64,000 nucleotides of DNA from Gluconobacter kondonii (GCF_002723995.1 NZ_BEWP01000006.1:124001-188000); one strand, 5' to 3'; counted from the stretch's first letter, positions 1-12,533 are shown. Notes: generated by a model from the sequence alone, not told the origin. A program made the numbers and translations.

Positions 1-129
1 AACCTCCGTCTCTGGCAGTCTTTTAAGGCCATCCGCCAGATCCACTGCAATGCGTGGCCCTGCGCCCCGCCGTCCCCACTGCCAGACGAGAATGCGTCTG
101 GCCGAACTGCCTTCGGAACGTCTGCTCAC
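1..129 (-). CDS. glycosyltransferase, N-terminal part only (runs off the window)
   Basis: The reading frame opens with a GTG at 129..127 that shares a GTGA overlap with the stop codon of the upstream glycosyltransferase. It stays open for 43 codons to the window edge. The visible protein has an Arg-rich start followed by RILVWQWGRRGAGPRIAVDL, which looks like the first beta strand and Gly-rich loop of a GT-B glycosyltransferase (inference from pattern). The coupled start and the glycosyltransferase neighbour suggest a small sugar-transfer operon, perhaps for surface polysaccharide or lipid. The catalytic half lies outside the window, so donor and acceptor cannot be judged. Confidence 0.6.
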   Translation of the reverse strand, partial: MSRRSEGSSARRILVWQWGRRGAGPRIAVDLADGLKRLPETEV

Positions 130-1319
130 GGTCGCGCTCCAACGGCCTGCGCGGCTTCGCGCAATGTCGCACCATTCAGGCGTGTCGCAATTCTGTGTCT
201 AGCATGCGCGCCCAGACGGGCTCGCAAATCCGGATCATCAGCCGCTGTCCGAAGGGCCTGCACGGCAGCTTCCATGTCAGGCAGTGCCCACTGCGTATCG
301 GGCATGTCCCAGATCCCGCGAGGATCACGGGCAGGAACGAGCGTATAGGAAACCGGCAGACCACAGGTTTCGTCCATAAACTCGGCTGTTGCGGACCAGT
401 CCGTTGCAATTACGCACCGCCCGAGCGCCATGGCTTCCGCCACGACAAGTCCGAAGCCTTCGCTGCGATGCAGAGACAGCACGATATCCGCACATTCCGT
501 CAGAGCGAGCCTGTCGGCACCATCAAGCTGTCCGGTTTCGATCCGGATATTGGGAGCTCCTCCGATGGCCGCCTGGATCGTCGCCAGATCTTCGGGGTAA
601 TGCGCGGTATGACCAATTTTCAGGAGCAGAAGCCGGTCCGTGCGGTCTCCAAAGGCTTTCCTGAAGGCGTGGATTGTCTCGATCGGGCTTTTGCGGACCA
701 TACTGGACGACAAGCTGAACGAAACAAGAACAATGACGCAATTCTCCGGTAGCCCGAAAGACGTCCGATCCCGTCCGGAAGATTTTTCTTCTGCAAGTCC
801 GACTGGATGTTCCACAATCCGCACCGGACGTCCAAGAGAGCGCAGGGCACCAGCGGTAAACTGTGAGGGCGCCCAGATTTCATGCACATGCCGCCGGGCG
901 ATGCGCCATATTTCCGGGACGACCGGGAGTTCCCACGCCCAGTATCCGACAATCCGGCGTCCTGTCCGCAGTGCGCGTGGCATGAAGAACTGGGCATAAG
1001 GCAGCATTGGAGCATTCACATGCATCACCAGCGGCGCTCCCGGTCCCGTCCTGTCTCCTTCGAGGACGCGACGGTCAATATCCCATGTTGCGCAGGGAAT
1101 CCCCATCTCCCGCAGCGCCCGGACCATCAGCCGCGCGCCTTCGCCCAGCCCGGAGCTGCGACTGAATTCGCCAGCAACGATCATCCCGTGTGCCGCAACA
1201 GGTTTCCGCGGTCTGACTGGAGGCACGGCCAGAGCGGTAGCCCAGACGAAAAAGCGTCGTCGGGCGTCCGCAGGGAAGCGCTGCCATACTTTGTGAAAAA
1301 TGGAGAGAGACTGTTTCAT
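126..1319 (-). CDS. glycosyltransferase family 4/group 1 protein
   Basis: This 397-residue protein is a retaining GT-B glycosyltransferase that moves a sugar from a nucleotide-sugar donor. A Gly-rich N-terminal acceptor lobe (GEFSRSSGLGEGARLMVRAL, about residues 49-68) leads to a C-terminal donor lobe. The donor lobe contains EGFGLVVAEAMALG near residue 287, the E-x7-E signature of the family. The frame is open upstream to 1649, but that part has low-complexity, shadow-like composition. The ATG at 1319 begins a sensible protein (MKQSLSIFHKVW), so it is chosen as start. The gene is translationally coupled to another glycosyltransferase at the window edge. The sugar and acceptor are unknown. 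Confidence 0.8.
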   Translation of the reverse strand: MKQSLSIFHKVWQRFPADARRRFFVWATALAVPPVRPRKPVAAHGMIVAGEFSRSSGLGEGARLMVRALREMGIPCATWDIDRRVLEGDRTGPGAPLVMHVNAPMLPYAQFFMPRALRTGRRIVGYWAWELPVVPEIWRIARRHVHEIWAPSQFTAGALRSLGRPVRIVEHPVGLAEEKSSGRDRTSFGLPENCVIVLVSFSLSSSMVRKSPIETIHAFRKAFGDRTDRLLLLKIGHTAHYPEDLATIQAAIGGAPNIRIETGQLDGADRLALTECADIVLSLHRSEGFGLVVAEAMALGRCVIATDWSATAEFMDETCGLPVSYTLVPARDPRGIWDMPDTQWALPDMEAAVQALRTAADDPDLRARLGAHARHRIATRLNGATLREAAQAVGARP

Positions 1320-1619
1320 CGTCCGTTCATGGGGCGTCTGTCCTTGGTCGCAAGCATGGGCAAGGAGCCGAAATCTCTGGAAAGCCGGGCGGAAAACAGG
1401 AAACGATACTATCAGACCGGCCTCGGAAAAATGTGATTTCTTTCTGCTATGGAAGGAAAGAAAGGCGATGTTCCCTCTCTGGCGACCTGCGCCCAACGTG
1501 CTTACACTACAATCCATGACCGATCCATGTCCTACGCTCTGTGGTGCAGGTATGGCTTCGCCGGGCTGCCGGACGGAGGGTGCCCGTTGTCGCGTCAGTC
1601 CGCGACGGAGGGGGATGGC
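1320..1619. other. divergent intergenic region, 300 bp
   Basis: This gap separates the leftward glycosyltransferase from the rightward zinc acylase and should hold both promoters. A TACAAT hexamer at 1508-1513 is a possible -10 for the rightward gene, but no good -35 stands in front of it. A 6-bp inverted repeat GTCGCG/CGCGAC (1589-1594 and 1601-1606) sits just before the Shine-Dalgarno-like GGAGGGGG. Long frames cross the region on both strands but show no family resemblance. Confidence 0.4.
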
Positions 1620-2669
1620 ATGAGTTGCAAGGCGGGACAGCGGCATCACCCTGTGCGGATCCGTCAGCCCCGTCTGTCGGAAACGCTGCCCGGTTTCGGA
1701 CAGCCCCCGCCCGTCTTTAGAGTGACCCTTCCCCCGCCCGATCTTGCCATGTGGCGTCTGCCGCCTTCAGGCGTGCCCGGCGTATGGATATTCGATTCGG
1801 GGCGCTCCGGCCCTGAAATCGTTATCACCGCCATGGTCCATGGCAACGAATATGCCGGGGGGTGGGCGCTTGAGAATTTTCGCCAACGGGGCGTGTCCCT
1901 GACATCGGGGCGTCTGACCTTCATTGTGGCCAATCTGGAAGCCTTCGACAGGTTTGATATCAGAAATCCCGTCATGGCCCGCCATGTCGACGAAGATCTG
2001 AACCGCCTGTGGCACAGCACACGCCTGGATGGGCGCGACCACTCCAGCGAGCTTGAACGGGCCAGACAGCTTCAGCCCTATATCGCCCGTGCGGACCTGT
2101 TGCTGGATCTGCATTCCACGCTCTGGCCATCCGAGCCCCTGTTCATCGCCTCTCCCCGTCAGCGGTCGGCAGAGCTGGCCTGCGCTCTGGCGGCAGGTCG
2201 AAATCTGCCTCAGACGGTTCTGACGGATCTGGGGCATCAGGGTGGTTCACGCCTGATCGAACACGCGCATTTCATGTCGCCGGGCGGAACCGGGCGAAGT
2301 TGTTTGTTGGAAGCGGGGTCTCACTGGGAGCCTGCAACTGTCACGGTCATGGAAAGCGCCATCGAGCGTCTTCTCGCGCAGGCTGAGGCCATCCACCTTC
2401 GTGGACATGCCACGCAGGAAGCCTGCGAGCCCGAAATGGCTGTCGTGACCGACAACATCATTGCCCGGCATTCGGATTTCAGTTTCGTCAGGCCGTGGGA
2501 GGGCGGAGTCACGATTCCTAAGGCGGGAACGCCCCTCGCCCATGACGGACATGATCTGATTTACACACCCTATGACGAATGCCTGCTGATCATGCCCAAT
2601 CTGCGTCCCCGTCGGGGACAGCTCGCGGTCCGCTTGGCCAGACGGACCGCAGCGCCGTTCAGATCTTAG
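1620..2669 (+). CDS. succinylglutamate desuccinylase/aspartoacylase family protein
   Basis: This 349-residue protein belongs to the AstE/AspA zinc carboxypeptidase-fold family (M14-like), which hydrolyses N-acyl amino acids or related amides. Metal ligands are visible as HGNE (His74, Glu77) and the later His165 in LLDLHST. DLNR at 126-129 matches the conserved substrate-binding DLNR/DxNR segment. The ATG at 1620 follows a GGAGGGGG tract, so it is preferred over the longer frame beginning at 1449. The TAG stop overlaps the TAA stop of convergent glyA (2666-2669). No arginine-catabolic genes lie nearby, so AstE function itself is not supported and the substrate is open. Confidence 0.75.
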   Translation: MSCKAGQRHHPVRIRQPRLSETLPGFGQPPPVFRVTLPPPDLAMWRLPPSGVPGVWIFDSGRSGPEIVITAMVHGNEYAGGWALENFRQRGVSLTSGRLTFIVANLEAFDRFDIRNPVMARHVDEDLNRLWHSTRLDGRDHSSELERARQLQPYIARADLLLDLHSTLWPSEPLFIASPRQRSAELACALAAGRNLPQTVLTDLGHQGGSRLIEHAHFMSPGGTGRSCLLEAGSHWEPATVTVMESAIERLLAQAEAIHLRGHATQEACEPEMAVVTDNIIARHSDFSFVRPWEGGVTIPKAGTPLAHDGHDLIYTPYDECLLIMPNLRPRRGQLAVRLARRTAAPFRS

Positions 2670-3970
2670 GCCGAAGCGCGGTCATAGATCGGGAAGCGAC
2701 GGCACAGGGCCTTCACTTCTTCATGCACGCGCGCCGTGACGGCTTCGGAGTTTTCTTCCTCAAGAGCCGCCGTCAGCACTTCGTCGATCATGCGGCCGAC
2801 TTCGCGGAACTCGGCTTCTCCGAAACCGCGCGCGGTTGCCGCCGGGCTGCCCAGACGGATGCCGGAGGTCACAAACGGCTTTTCCGGATCGAATGGGATA
2901 GCGTTCTTGTTCGCCGTGATGCCGGCATGTTCCAGAATAGCTTCGGCCAGTTTGCCCGTCACTTTCTTCGGACGCAGATCCACGAGGATCAGATGGCTGT
3001 CCGTGCCGCCTGTGACGATGTCGAAGCCACGGTTCTGAAGCTCGTCCGCCAGCGCACGCGCATTGGCGAGAACACGCTTCTGATAGTCCTTGAACTCGTC
3101 CGACAGTGCTTCACCGAACGCAACCGCCTTGCCCGCGATGACATGCATGAGCGGGCCACCCTGCAGACCGGGGAACACGGCGGAGTTCACCTTCTTCGCC
3201 AGTTCCGGATCGTTCGTCAGGATAATGCCGCCACGCGGGCCACGCAGCGTCTTGTGCGTCGTGGACGTCGTAATGTCCGCAACCGGAACCGGGTTCGGAT
3301 ACAGACCAGCTGCCACCAGACCGGCGAAATGAGCCATGTCCACCATCAGATACGCGCCGACTTCATCAGCAATCTGGCGGAAACGGGCGAAGTCGATGAC
3401 GCGCGGATAGGCGGAGCTGCCAGCCACGATGATCTTCGGCTTGTGCTCGCGGGCCAGCGCTTCCATCTGGTCGTAATCGATCAGACCATCTTCGGCGCGC
3501 ACACCATACTGTACGGAGTTGAACCACTTGCCCGAATAGTTCGGAGCCGCGCCATGCGTCAGGTGTCCACCAGCGGCAAGGCTCAGGCCGAGAATCGTAT
3601 CGCCCGGCTTGGCCAGCGCCATGAACGCCGCCTGATTGGCATTGGCGCCCGAATGCGGCTGCACGTTTGCGAATTCCGCGCCGAACATCTTTTTCAGACG
3701 CTCGATAGCGAGGTTCTCAACACGGTCCACGTCCACGCAGCCGCCGTAATAGCGCTTGCCCGGAAGGCCTTCCGCATACTTGTTCGTCAGCACCGAACCC
3801 TGTGCTTCCATGACTGCGAAAGAGGCCATGTTCTCCGAAGCGATGAGCTCGATGCCGTCCTGCTGGCGCGTCAGCTCCTCGTTCAGGATGGTGGCAACTT
3901 CGGCATCAACCTCCTTGAGGGGGGCATGAAAGAAACGATTCAGCGTGGACTGGCTGGCGTGTTCCGACAT
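2666..3970 (-). CDS. glyA: serine hydroxymethyltransferase
   Basis: GlyA interconverts serine plus tetrahydrofolate with glycine plus 5,10-methylene-THF, the main cytosolic source of one-carbon units. The protein has 434 residues, the normal size. The PLP site [13 protein letters not shown] places the Schiff-base lysine at residue 240, and the N-terminal segment [11 protein letters not shown] is diagnostic of SHMT. The gene stands alone, divergent from an amino-acid permease and convergent with the AstE-like gene with a 4-bp stop-codon overlap. It supplies glycine and formyl groups for the purine genes further right. Confidence 0.97.
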   Translation of the reverse strand: MSEHASQSTLNRFFHAPLKEVDAEVATILNEELTRQQDGIELIASENMASFAVMEAQGSVLTNKYAEGLPGKRYYGGCVDVDRVENLAIERLKKMFGAEFANVQPHSGANANQAAFMALAKPGDTILGLSLAAGGHLTHGAAPNYSGKWFNSVQYGVRAEDGLIDYDQMEALAREHKPKIIVAGSSAYPRVIDFARFRQIADEVGAYLMVDMAHFAGLVAAGLYPNPVPVADITTSTTHKTLRGPRGGIILTNDPELAKKVNSAVFPGLQGGPLMHVIAGKAVAFGEALSDEFKDYQKRVLANARALADELQNRGFDIVTGGTDSHLILVDLRPKKVTGKLAEAILEHAGITANKNAIPFDPEKPFVTSGIRLGSPAATARGFGEAEFREVGRMIDEVLTAALEEENSEAVTARVHEEVKALCRRFPIYDRASA

Positions 3971-4062
3971 CGTGGTCCATTCTCCAGGGTGAGTTCGGCA
4001 TGTGACTAGCCCAGATTGCCTGCCTCGGCAAAAACAATCCGCCTAACAAACGAGGATCCTTC

Positions 4063-6888
<2,826 letters not shown>

Positions 6889-6892
6889 AAAA

Positions 6893-7219
6893 TCAGGTGC
6901 GACGGACGCGGGCGTGATGATGAGCGGATGCAACCGCAATATGGGCATGAGCGACTGCATGCGGGCGGTAAGCGACGTTGCGGATGACAGCGTGTGAGCT
7001 GCTCCAGGCAACGGCTGTGTTATGCGAAGTTGTGCGGCGCGCAAACGCATGATGGAAAACGGCGCGGTGATAGACCGGCGTTGCAGTCAATGCGTCAAAG
7101 GTCAGCTTGCTGGCTTCGTAATCGGTGATGGCTGGACGGGCATAGGCCTTGCCTGCCCCCATGCAGATACCAACACCCATGATACCCAGAGCAATTCTGC
7201 CGACCCAGTTGCGCGCCAT
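6893..7219 (-). CDS. small exported His-rich protein of unknown function
   Basis: This 108-residue protein has a clear signal peptide: a basic start MARNWVGR, a hydrophobic Gly/Ile core, and a likely cleavage after AYA at residue 27. The mature part is Ala/Arg/His rich, with about eleven histidines including HHH near the C terminus, which may mean metal binding or only low complexity. A GGGATGGGA tract upstream could serve as ribosome binding site. It ends 4 bp from the convergent UPF0102 gene. No family was recognised. Confidence 0.5.
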   Translation of the reverse strand: MARNWVGRIALGIMGVGICMGAGKAYARPAITDYEASKLTFDALTATPVYHRAVFHHAFARRTTSHNTAVAWSSSHAVIRNVAYRPHAVAHAHIAVASAHHHARVRRT

Positions 7220-7367
7220 TGACGTTGTGTCCCATCCCGTTCTGATGGAAACAGCCTATGCGCTGAACTCGGGGTCCGGCAACCCCTGATGGGAAAGTTT
7301 CCGAAAAAATCAAGGTCCTGCCACTTTTCGTCGTTTCATGGCTGAATTGTGGCAGGAGCAATGCTTA

Positions 7368-7391
7368 AAAAGTGCTGAATTCAGCACTTTT
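7368..7391 (-). terminator. 24-bp perfect palindrome, terminator after grxD
   Basis: The two strands are identical across 7368-7391, centred on a GAATTC at 7377-7382. On the minus strand it lies 35 bp past the grxD stop and ends in a run of five T. This fits an intrinsic terminator for the purine-bolA-grxD transcript, although such a perfect palindrome has only a minimal loop. Confidence 0.65.
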
Positions 7392-7425
7392 CGTCACAAT
7401 CGCGCCCGAATCAGGCGCGTGTCGG

Positions 7426-7761
7426 TCAGGCGTTGGCAGTCGTAATGCCTTTTTCGGTCAGCAGAGTCTCAAGCTCGCCGCTCTGGTACATGTCGGTCAC
7501 GATATCGCAGCCGCCCACGAACTCGCCCTTGATGTAAAGCTGCGGCACGGTCGGCCACTGCGAGAAGTCCTTGATGCCCTGACGCAGTTCGGCGCTCTCA
7601 AGGATGTTGCAGGTCGCAAACGGGACGCCAAGATGGTTGAGAATCTGGACCACGCGCGCGGAAAAGCCGCACTGCGGGAAGAGCTTGTCACCCTTCATGA
7701 ACAGCATGACCGGATTGGCGTCGATCAGGGTCTGGATATGCTGGAACACGGTTTCGGACAT
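7426..7761 (-). CDS. grxD: monothiol glutaredoxin, Grx4/GrxD type
   Basis: This 111-residue protein carries the CGFS active-site motif (Cys31) characteristic of monothiol glutaredoxins, which bind a glutathione-ligated [2Fe-2S] cluster and pass it to target proteins. The later WPTVPQLYIKGEFVGGCD segment is the conserved glutathione-binding region. It lies just downstream of a BolA-family gene. Grx4 and BolA proteins form complexes in many bacteria (established), so the pair is probably functional together in iron-sulfur or iron sensing. It is the last gene of a leftward run starting in the purine genes. Confidence 0.95.
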   Translation of the reverse strand: MSETVFQHIQTLIDANPVMLFMKGDKLFPQCGFSARVVQILNHLGVPFATCNILESAELRQGIKDFSQWPTVPQLYIKGEFVGGCDIVTDMYQSGELETLLTEKGITTANA

Positions 7762-7848
7762 TGGATTTTCCTTGGTTCGGCAGGGCGGACAGAACGTCCG
7801 CTCCTGCTGTCAGTGCTCGTCTGGAAAAAAAGACGTCAGCCCCGGCTC

Positions 7849-8079
7849 TTAAGGGGTGAGCGTCTTGAGGGCCATCGCATGCAGTTCGGTGCCCATGCGG
7901 GTTCCGAACGCATCATAAACCAGTTTGTGCTGGCGTACACGCGAAAGCCCGCGGAAGGCTTCGCTTGTAACCTGGCAGGCGTAATGATCCCCGTCCCCGG
8001 CGAGATCTTCGATCTCGATCCGGGCGTCAGGGATGGCGGCGAGGATCGTGCGTTCGATTTCAGAAGCTGCCATCGGCAT
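7849..8079 (-). CDS. BolA family protein
   Basis: This small cytosolic protein has 76 residues, or 74 if translation starts at the second ATG at 8073. It has the BolA fold signature: an N-terminal helix, the variable loop with DGDHYACQVTSEAF, then RVRQHKLVYDAF and a helix ending ELHAMALKTL. The conserved C-terminal histidine of the LHAMA segment is a known Fe-S ligand in BolA-Grx heterodimers. It starts 5 bp after purL and is followed by grxD after an 87-bp gap, so its dose probably follows purine-operon transcription. Confidence 0.9.
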   Translation of the reverse strand: MPMAASEIERTILAAIPDARIEIEDLAGDGDHYACQVTSEAFRGLSRVRQHKLVYDAFGTRMGTELHAMALKTLTP

Positions 8080-8084
8080 AAAAA

Positions 8085-10289
8085 TCAGGCTCCCTCACCC
8101 ATGAACTGCGGGAAGAACGCGGCATTGATCTCGCCGAGACGCTCCGCGCTGACACTGACGGTTCCCGGCACGACCAGATCCTTGCCGCCCGAACGTCCCA
8201 GACGGATTGCCGGAACATTGGCCTTCCCTGCTGCTTCGACAAGGGCTGCGCCATCGGACGTTGCAATGACGTAGCAGCCCTGATCCTCACCGAACCAGAA
8301 TGCGTGCGCGGCAATGTCCGTCGGAGCGGCTTCAAGCGTGCATCCGACGCCGCTTGCCATGACCATTTCCGCGACCGTCACCAGCAGACCGCCATCGGCG
8401 ATATCATGACAGGCCGCAACTGCGCCTGCCGTAATCTGGCTGCGTACGAAGTCTCCGTTACGACGCTCCACCGCAAGATCGACGACCGGCGGCGCTCCGT
8501 CTTCACGCTGGCAGATTTCGCGAAGCCACAAAGACTGTCCGAGTTCGCCCCGGATAGAGCCGACCAGCACCAGATCGTGGGCATCCGGCATCGCAAGCCC
8601 GATGGACTTGGATGCATCCGCAAGTACGCCAAGCGCGCCGATCGCAGGCGTCGGCAGAATTGCCTGAGCTTCACCGGACGGCGAGCGCGTCTCGTTATAC
8701 AGCGAGACGTTGCCGCTCACGACCGGGAAGTCGAGCGCGCGACAGGCATCCCCCATGCCTTTGATGGCATCGGCGAACTGCGCCATGATTTCCGGCCGTT
8801 CCGGATTGCCGAAGTTCAGATTGTCCGTCACGGCCAGCGGCGTTGCACCGGTTGCCGTCAGGTTCCGCCATGCTTCGGCGACTGCTTGAGCGCCACCCGT
8901 CTTGGGATCGGCCTGACAGTAACGTGGCGTGCAGTCCGTCGTCAGGGCGAGACCCAGACGCGTATCGTCAACGCGGACGACTGCCGCATCGGCTGCACCC
9001 GGACGACGCGCCGTGTTGCCACCGACCGAGCCGTCATACTGGTTCCAGACCCAGGCGCGGGACGCCAGATCCGGACAGCCGATCAACGTCAGCAGCGCCT
9101 TCTCGATCCCTTCCGGGTCAGCAGGCGTTTCAATCCGTGCAGGTGCCGTCAGCGGCACGGTCGGACGGTTATAGAGCGGAGCTTCATCTGCCAGCGGGGC
9201 CAGCGGAATATCGGCTTCGATTTCGCCATGATGACGGATCGTGATGCGGCCCGTATCGGTCAGCACACCGATGATGGCGAAATCCAGCTCCCACTTCGCG
9301 AAGATCGCGCGCGCGACTTCGGTCCGCTCGGGCTTGAGGACCATGAGCATACGCTCCTGGCTCTCGGAGAGCATCATCTCGTAAGCCGACATGTTCGGCT
9401 CGCGCTGCGGAACAGCATCAAGATTCAGCTCGATGCCAACGCCGCCTTTGCCGGCCATTTCAACGGCAGAAGACGTCAGACCGGCCGCGCCCATGTCCTG
9501 AATGGCGACGATTGCATCGGTGGCCATCAGTTCGAGGCAGGCCTCGATCAGCAGCTTCTCGATAAACGGATCGCCAACCTGAACCGTCGGACGCTTGGAC
9601 GCCGCTTCCTCGTCGAACTCTGCCGAGGACATGGTCGCGCCATGAATGCCATCACGGCCCGTCTTGGAGCCGACATAGACAACAGGATTGCCTACGCCCG
9701 CCGCAGCCGACAGGAAGATCTTGTCCTGCTTGGCCACACCCACCGTCATGGCGTTGACGAGCGGATTGCCGTCATACGCCTTGTGGAAGTTGACCTCGCC
9801 ACCCACTGTCGGAACACCGACGCAGTTACCGTAGCCGCCAACACCACGCACGACACCATCGACGATGCGACGCGTGCCCGCATGTTTCGGGTCACCGAAG
9901 CGCAGGGCGTTGAGGTTCGCAACCGGACGCGCGCCCATCGTGAATACGTCACGCAGAATGCCGCCCACGCCCGTCGCCGCGCCCTGATAGGGCTCGATGA
10001 AAGACGGATGGTTGTGGCTTTCCATCTTGAAGACGGCGGCCAGACCCTCACCGATATCCACGACGCCTGCGTTCTCGCCCGGTCCGTGAATGACCCACGG
10101 TGCCTTGGTGGGCAGCGTCTTGAGATGAATGCGCGATGATTTGTAGGAGCAGTGCTCGGACCACATGACGGAGAAAATTCCAAGCTCCGTAAAGCTCGGT
10201 GTCCGTCCCATGATCGTGACAAGCTTGTCGTATTCCTCGCCGGTCAGTCCGAAAGACTGGGCAAGCTGGGCATCAATCGTCACACTCAT
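8085..10289 (-). CDS. purL: phosphoribosylformylglycinamidine synthase subunit II
   Basis: PurL is the ATP-dependent synthetase of the FGAR amidotransferase complex, turning FGAR into FGAM with ammonia delivered by PurQ. At 734 residues it is the small PurL type that works with separate PurS and PurQ. The N-terminal [18 protein letters not shown] segment and the glycine-rich [16 protein letters not shown] stretch are conserved AIR-synthase-family features, followed by the second tandem repeat. Its ATG overlaps the stop of purQ by 4 bp, so the two subunits are translationally coupled. Confidence 0.97.
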   Translation of the reverse strand: MSVTIDAQLAQSFGLTGEEYDKLVTIMGRTPSFTELGIFSVMWSEHCSYKSSRIHLKTLPTKAPWVIHGPGENAGVVDIGEGLAAVFKMESHNHPSFIEPYQGAATGVGGILRDVFTMGARPVANLNALRFGDPKHAGTRRIVDGVVRGVGGYGNCVGVPTVGGEVNFHKAYDGNPLVNAMTVGVAKQDKIFLSAAAGVGNPVVYVGSKTGRDGIHGATMSSAEFDEEAASKRPTVQVGDPFIEKLLIEACLELMATDAIVAIQDMGAAGLTSSAVEMAGKGGVGIELNLDAVPQREPNMSAYEMMLSESQERMLMVLKPERTEVARAIFAKWELDFAIIGVLTDTGRITIRHHGEIEADIPLAPLADEAPLYNRPTVPLTAPARIETPADPEGIEKALLTLIGCPDLASRAWVWNQYDGSVGGNTARRPGAADAAVVRVDDTRLGLALTTDCTPRYCQADPKTGGAQAVAEAWRNLTATGATPLAVTDNLNFGNPERPEIMAQFADAIKGMGDACRALDFPVVSGNVSLYNETRSPSGEAQAILPTPAIGALGVLADASKSIGLAMPDAHDLVLVGSIRGELGQSLWLREICQREDGAPPVVDLAVERRNGDFVRSQITAGAVAACHDIADGGLLVTVAEMVMASGVGCTLEAAPTDIAAHAFWFGEDQGCYVIATSDGAALVEAAGKANVPAIRLGRSGGKDLVVPGTVSVSAERLGEINAAFFPQFMGEGA

Positions 10290-10987
10290 CCGACAAGAGC
10301 CTCCACAAGGCCTTTGAAAAGCGGCACGCCGTCGGTTGCGCCGATTTCGGGGTCAGTCAGGTTCTCCGGGTGCGGCATCAGGCCACAGACACGGCCGTTT
10401 TCGCTCAGAATCCCGGCGATGGAGCGCGTGCTCCCGTTGGGGTTGGTCGCACGATCATCGTCCGAAACCACACCATCTACCCCACAATAACGGAACGCCA
10501 CGCGGCCTTCGCCTTCAAGACGCTTCAGCGTCTCGGGAGAGGCCGTGTAGTTCCCGTCACCATGAGCGAGCGGCGCGCGGAACACATCACCTCGCGCCCA
10601 GCCCTGCGTATAGGGCGACGACGCGTTTTCAACCTTCAGGTGGCAATCCTGCGACAGGAAGCGCAGCCCTGCGTTGCGAAGCAGTGCGCCCGGCAGCAGA
10701 TGGGATTCCGTCAGGATCTGGAAGCCATTGCAGACACCCAGAACATGACCACCCTTGCCAGCGAATGCCTTGACGTCACGCATGATCGGAGAATGCGCTG
10801 CCATGGCGCCACTACGCAGATAATCCCCGAAGCTGAAACCGCCCGGAAGCACCACGAGGTCCAGATCCCCCAGAGAGGTTTCCCTGTGCCAGATCAGACG
10901 CGGCGTCTGCCCCGTGACCAGCTTCAGGGCATGGACCATGTCGCGCTCCCGGTTCGTGCCGGGAAATACGACGATACCTGCCTTCAT
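10286..10987 (-). CDS. purQ: phosphoribosylformylglycinamidine synthase, glutaminase subunit
   Basis: PurQ is a class I glutamine amidotransferase of 233 residues that releases ammonia for PurL. The nucleophile elbow LGVCNGFQ gives Cys86, and MPHPEN near residues 204-209 gives the His/Glu of the triad. The start at 10987 ([10 protein letters not shown]) matches the family, while the longer frame to 11020 adds unrelated residues. It overlaps purL by 4 bp on one side and the small exported-protein gene by 4 bp on the other, an unusual interruption of the normal purS-purQ adjacency. Confidence 0.97.
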   Translation of the reverse strand: MKAGIVVFPGTNRERDMVHALKLVTGQTPRLIWHRETSLGDLDLVVLPGGFSFGDYLRSGAMAAHSPIMRDVKAFAGKGGHVLGVCNGFQILTESHLLPGALLRNAGLRFLSQDCHLKVENASSPYTQGWARGDVFRAPLAHGDGNYTASPETLKRLEGEGRVAFRYCGVDGVVSDDDRATNPNGSTRSIAGILSENGRVCGLMPHPENLTDPEIGATDGVPLFKGLVEALVG

Positions 10988-11388
10988 TTCTGGCCCTCCG
11001 CCGGAGCGGACGCATGGCACGGATAGGTGTCATGCAGCGCGCGATAGACAGCCTTGCCCGCAGGCTCCGTCAGCGCGTCGTTGTGGGCATGCAGCCAGGC
11101 GACAACCAGACCGCGGATTTGCGGCGCAGTCTGCTGGGCTGGAACGCAGAATGCAACCGGAGCAGATTCATCATGGGCGAAGGTGTCGTACTTCTTAGCC
11201 CAAGCCTCACCGTCCATCAGGCCGGACAGATAGGCGTCGCACATCCCGATGGAGGACTTGCTGGAGCACATCTGGCCCAGAGCCTTGCCCGAAACCTTGG
11301 ACACGCGCTGTGCGTGAGCCGGGGCCGAAACAAGAACCGGAGCCGCCGCGAGACCAGCCAGCAGGAAGATCGTGGAAAGACGGGTCAT
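10984..11388 (-). CDS. exported Rap1a/Tai-like protein inside the purine operon
   Basis: This 134-residue protein has a signal peptide with likely cleavage after AHA (residue 26) and four cysteines in the mature part (41, 50, 81, 124). The pattern of a Cys-x8[13 protein letters not shown] block, then FCVP, then [13 protein letters not shown], then YPC at the end resembles the Rap1a/Tai domain. That domain is known from type VI secretion immunity proteins and many uncharacterised periplasmic proteins. It overlaps purQ by 4 bp and purS by 4 bp, so it is tightly embedded in purine biosynthesis. No secretion effector is nearby, so an immunity role is not supported. Function unknown. Confidence 0.75.
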   Translation of the reverse strand: MTRLSTIFLLAGLAAAPVLVSAPAHAQRVSKVSGKALGQMCSSKSSIGMCDAYLSGLMDGEAWAKKYDTFAHDESAPVAFCVPAQQTAPQIRGLVVAWLHAHNDALTEPAGKAVYRALHDTYPCHASAPAEGQK

Positions 11389-11627
11389 CCGGCCACCTCG
11401 ACGCTGAAATCCTCAATGACCTCATTGGCCAGAAGCGCGCGCGCCATGGCCTCGCCCTGTGCGAGTGCGTCGGCGGCATTGTCGGCCGGAACATCGAGTT
11501 CAACGACGCGATTGATGCGGACTTCGCCCAGACCCTTGAAGCCAAGGGTTTCAAGAGCATGGCCCACGGCCTTGCCCTGCGGATCGAGAACGCCGTCTTT
11601 CAGGGAAACAAAAACACGGATTTTCAC
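11385..11627 (-). CDS. purS: phosphoribosylformylglycinamidine synthase subunit PurS
   Basis: PurS is the small bridging subunit that lets PurL and PurQ form the active FGAR amidotransferase in organisms with split enzymes. The 80 residues begin [21 protein letters not shown] and contain the [17 protein letters not shown] segment, both typical. It overlaps purC by 4 bp upstream and the Rap1a-like gene by 4 bp downstream, so the whole stretch from purC to purL is coupled. Confidence 0.95.
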   Translation of the reverse strand: MKIRVFVSLKDGVLDPQGKAVGHALETLGFKGLGEVRINRVVELDVPADNAADALAQGEAMARALLANEVIEDFSVEVAG

Positions 11628-12388
11628 TGAACTGCCTCCGGACCCTTGAGGTCACCATTCCCGGACTCGGGCAGAATCCCGAGACGCTTTGCCACTTCCT
11701 GATACGCTTCTTCGACGCGACCCATGTCGCGGCGGAAACGGTCCTTGTCCAACTTCTCGTTCGTCTTAGAATCCCACAGACGGCAGTTATCCGGCGAGAT
11801 TTCGTCGGCCAGAAGAATGCGCATCTCCTCGCCTTCCCAGATCCGTCCGAATTCCAGCTTGAAATCGACAAGCGTGATGCCGACAGCCGTGAACATGCCC
11901 ATCAGGAAATCATTTGTTCTGAGCGCAAGCTGGTTCATGTCGTCCATGTCCTGCGGTGCGGCCCAGTTGAACGCTGCGATATGTTCTTCCGACACCATCG
12001 GGTCGTTGAGCGCGTCGTTCTTGTAGTAATATTCAATAATCGTGCGCGGCAGGCGCGTCCCCTCGGGGATGCCAAGCCGCTTGGCCAGCGAGCCCGCCGC
12101 CACGTTGCGTACCACAACTTCAAGCGGGATGATCTCCACTTCGCGGATGAGCTGCTCGCGCATGTTCAGCCGACGGATGAAGTGGGTCGGGATGTTAATC
12201 TCGTGAAGCTTGAGCATCAGGTATTCGCTGATGCGGTTGTTCAGGACACCCTTACCGGTGATGATGCCGCTCTTCGCGCCGTTTCCGGCGGTGGCGTCAT
12301 CCTTGAAGTACTGAACGAGTGTGCCGGGTTCTGGGCCTTCAAAAAGAACCTTGGCTTTGCCCTCATAGAGCTGGCGGCGGCGAGCCAT
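11624..12388 (-). CDS. purC: SAICAR synthetase
   Basis: PurC joins CAIR and aspartate with ATP to make SAICAR. The 254-residue protein starts [18 protein letters not shown], the usual nucleotide-binding N terminus, and has [13 protein letters not shown] and the DFKLEFG metal/substrate segment. The ATG at 12388 is preceded by AAGGA at a spacing of 6. A TTG two codons earlier would sit directly on the Shine-Dalgarno and is rejected. It appears to be the first gene of the tight purC-purL block, after a 145-bp gap from purB containing a strong hairpin. Confidence 0.97.
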   Translation of the reverse strand: MARRRQLYEGKAKVLFEGPEPGTLVQYFKDDATAGNGAKSGIITGKGVLNNRISEYLMLKLHEINIPTHFIRRLNMREQLIREVEIIPLEVVVRNVAAGSLAKRLGIPEGTRLPRTIIEYYYKNDALNDPMVSEEHIAAFNWAAPQDMDDMNQLALRTNDFLMGMFTAVGITLVDFKLEFGRIWEGEEMRILLADEISPDNCRLWDSKTNEKLDKDRFRRDMGRVEEAYQEVAKRLGILPESGNGDLKGPEAVQ

Positions 12389-12488
12389 GAGCAATCCTTA
12401 GCGTTGCGCCGTCCTGACAGAAAATGCGGACGGCTGGAGCAGCGACGAATTGTGGTTCCATAGCATTGCGGAACCGGAACTGCGAGTA

Positions 12489-12527
12489 TGCGGAACGCAG
12501 GAAATCGCAGGAAGTCTGCGTTCCGCA
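12489..12527. repeat. 12-bp perfect inverted repeat between purB and purC
   Basis: Arms TGCGGAACGCAG at 12489-12500 and CTGCGTTCCGCA at 12516-12527 pair perfectly around a 15-nt loop. It begins 6 bp past the purB stop on the minus strand. There is no T-run, so it is not a classical intrinsic terminator. It may be a transcript 3'-end stabiliser or an attenuator between purB and purC. Confidence 0.7.
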
Positions 12528-12533
12528 CGCCTC

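Noticed and set aside
1320-1649. N-terminal extension of the glycosyltransferase to 1649
   Set aside because: The added 110 residues are Arg/Ser/Pro-rich with no fold signature, and the ATG at 1319 gives a normal N terminus.
2579-4009. Long rightward frame of 476 residues opposite glyA
   Set aside because: It mirrors the glyA coding frame in a GC-rich genome, shows no domain, is Arg/His rich, and glyA itself is complete and certain.
8304-10139. 611-residue frame antisense to purL
   Set aside because: It is a shadow of purL, with Arg-rich composition and no family motif; purL covers the whole stretch.
10984-11388. Type VI secretion immunity locus
   Set aside because: Only the Rap1a-like protein is present; no effector, VgrG or PAAR gene is seen nearby.
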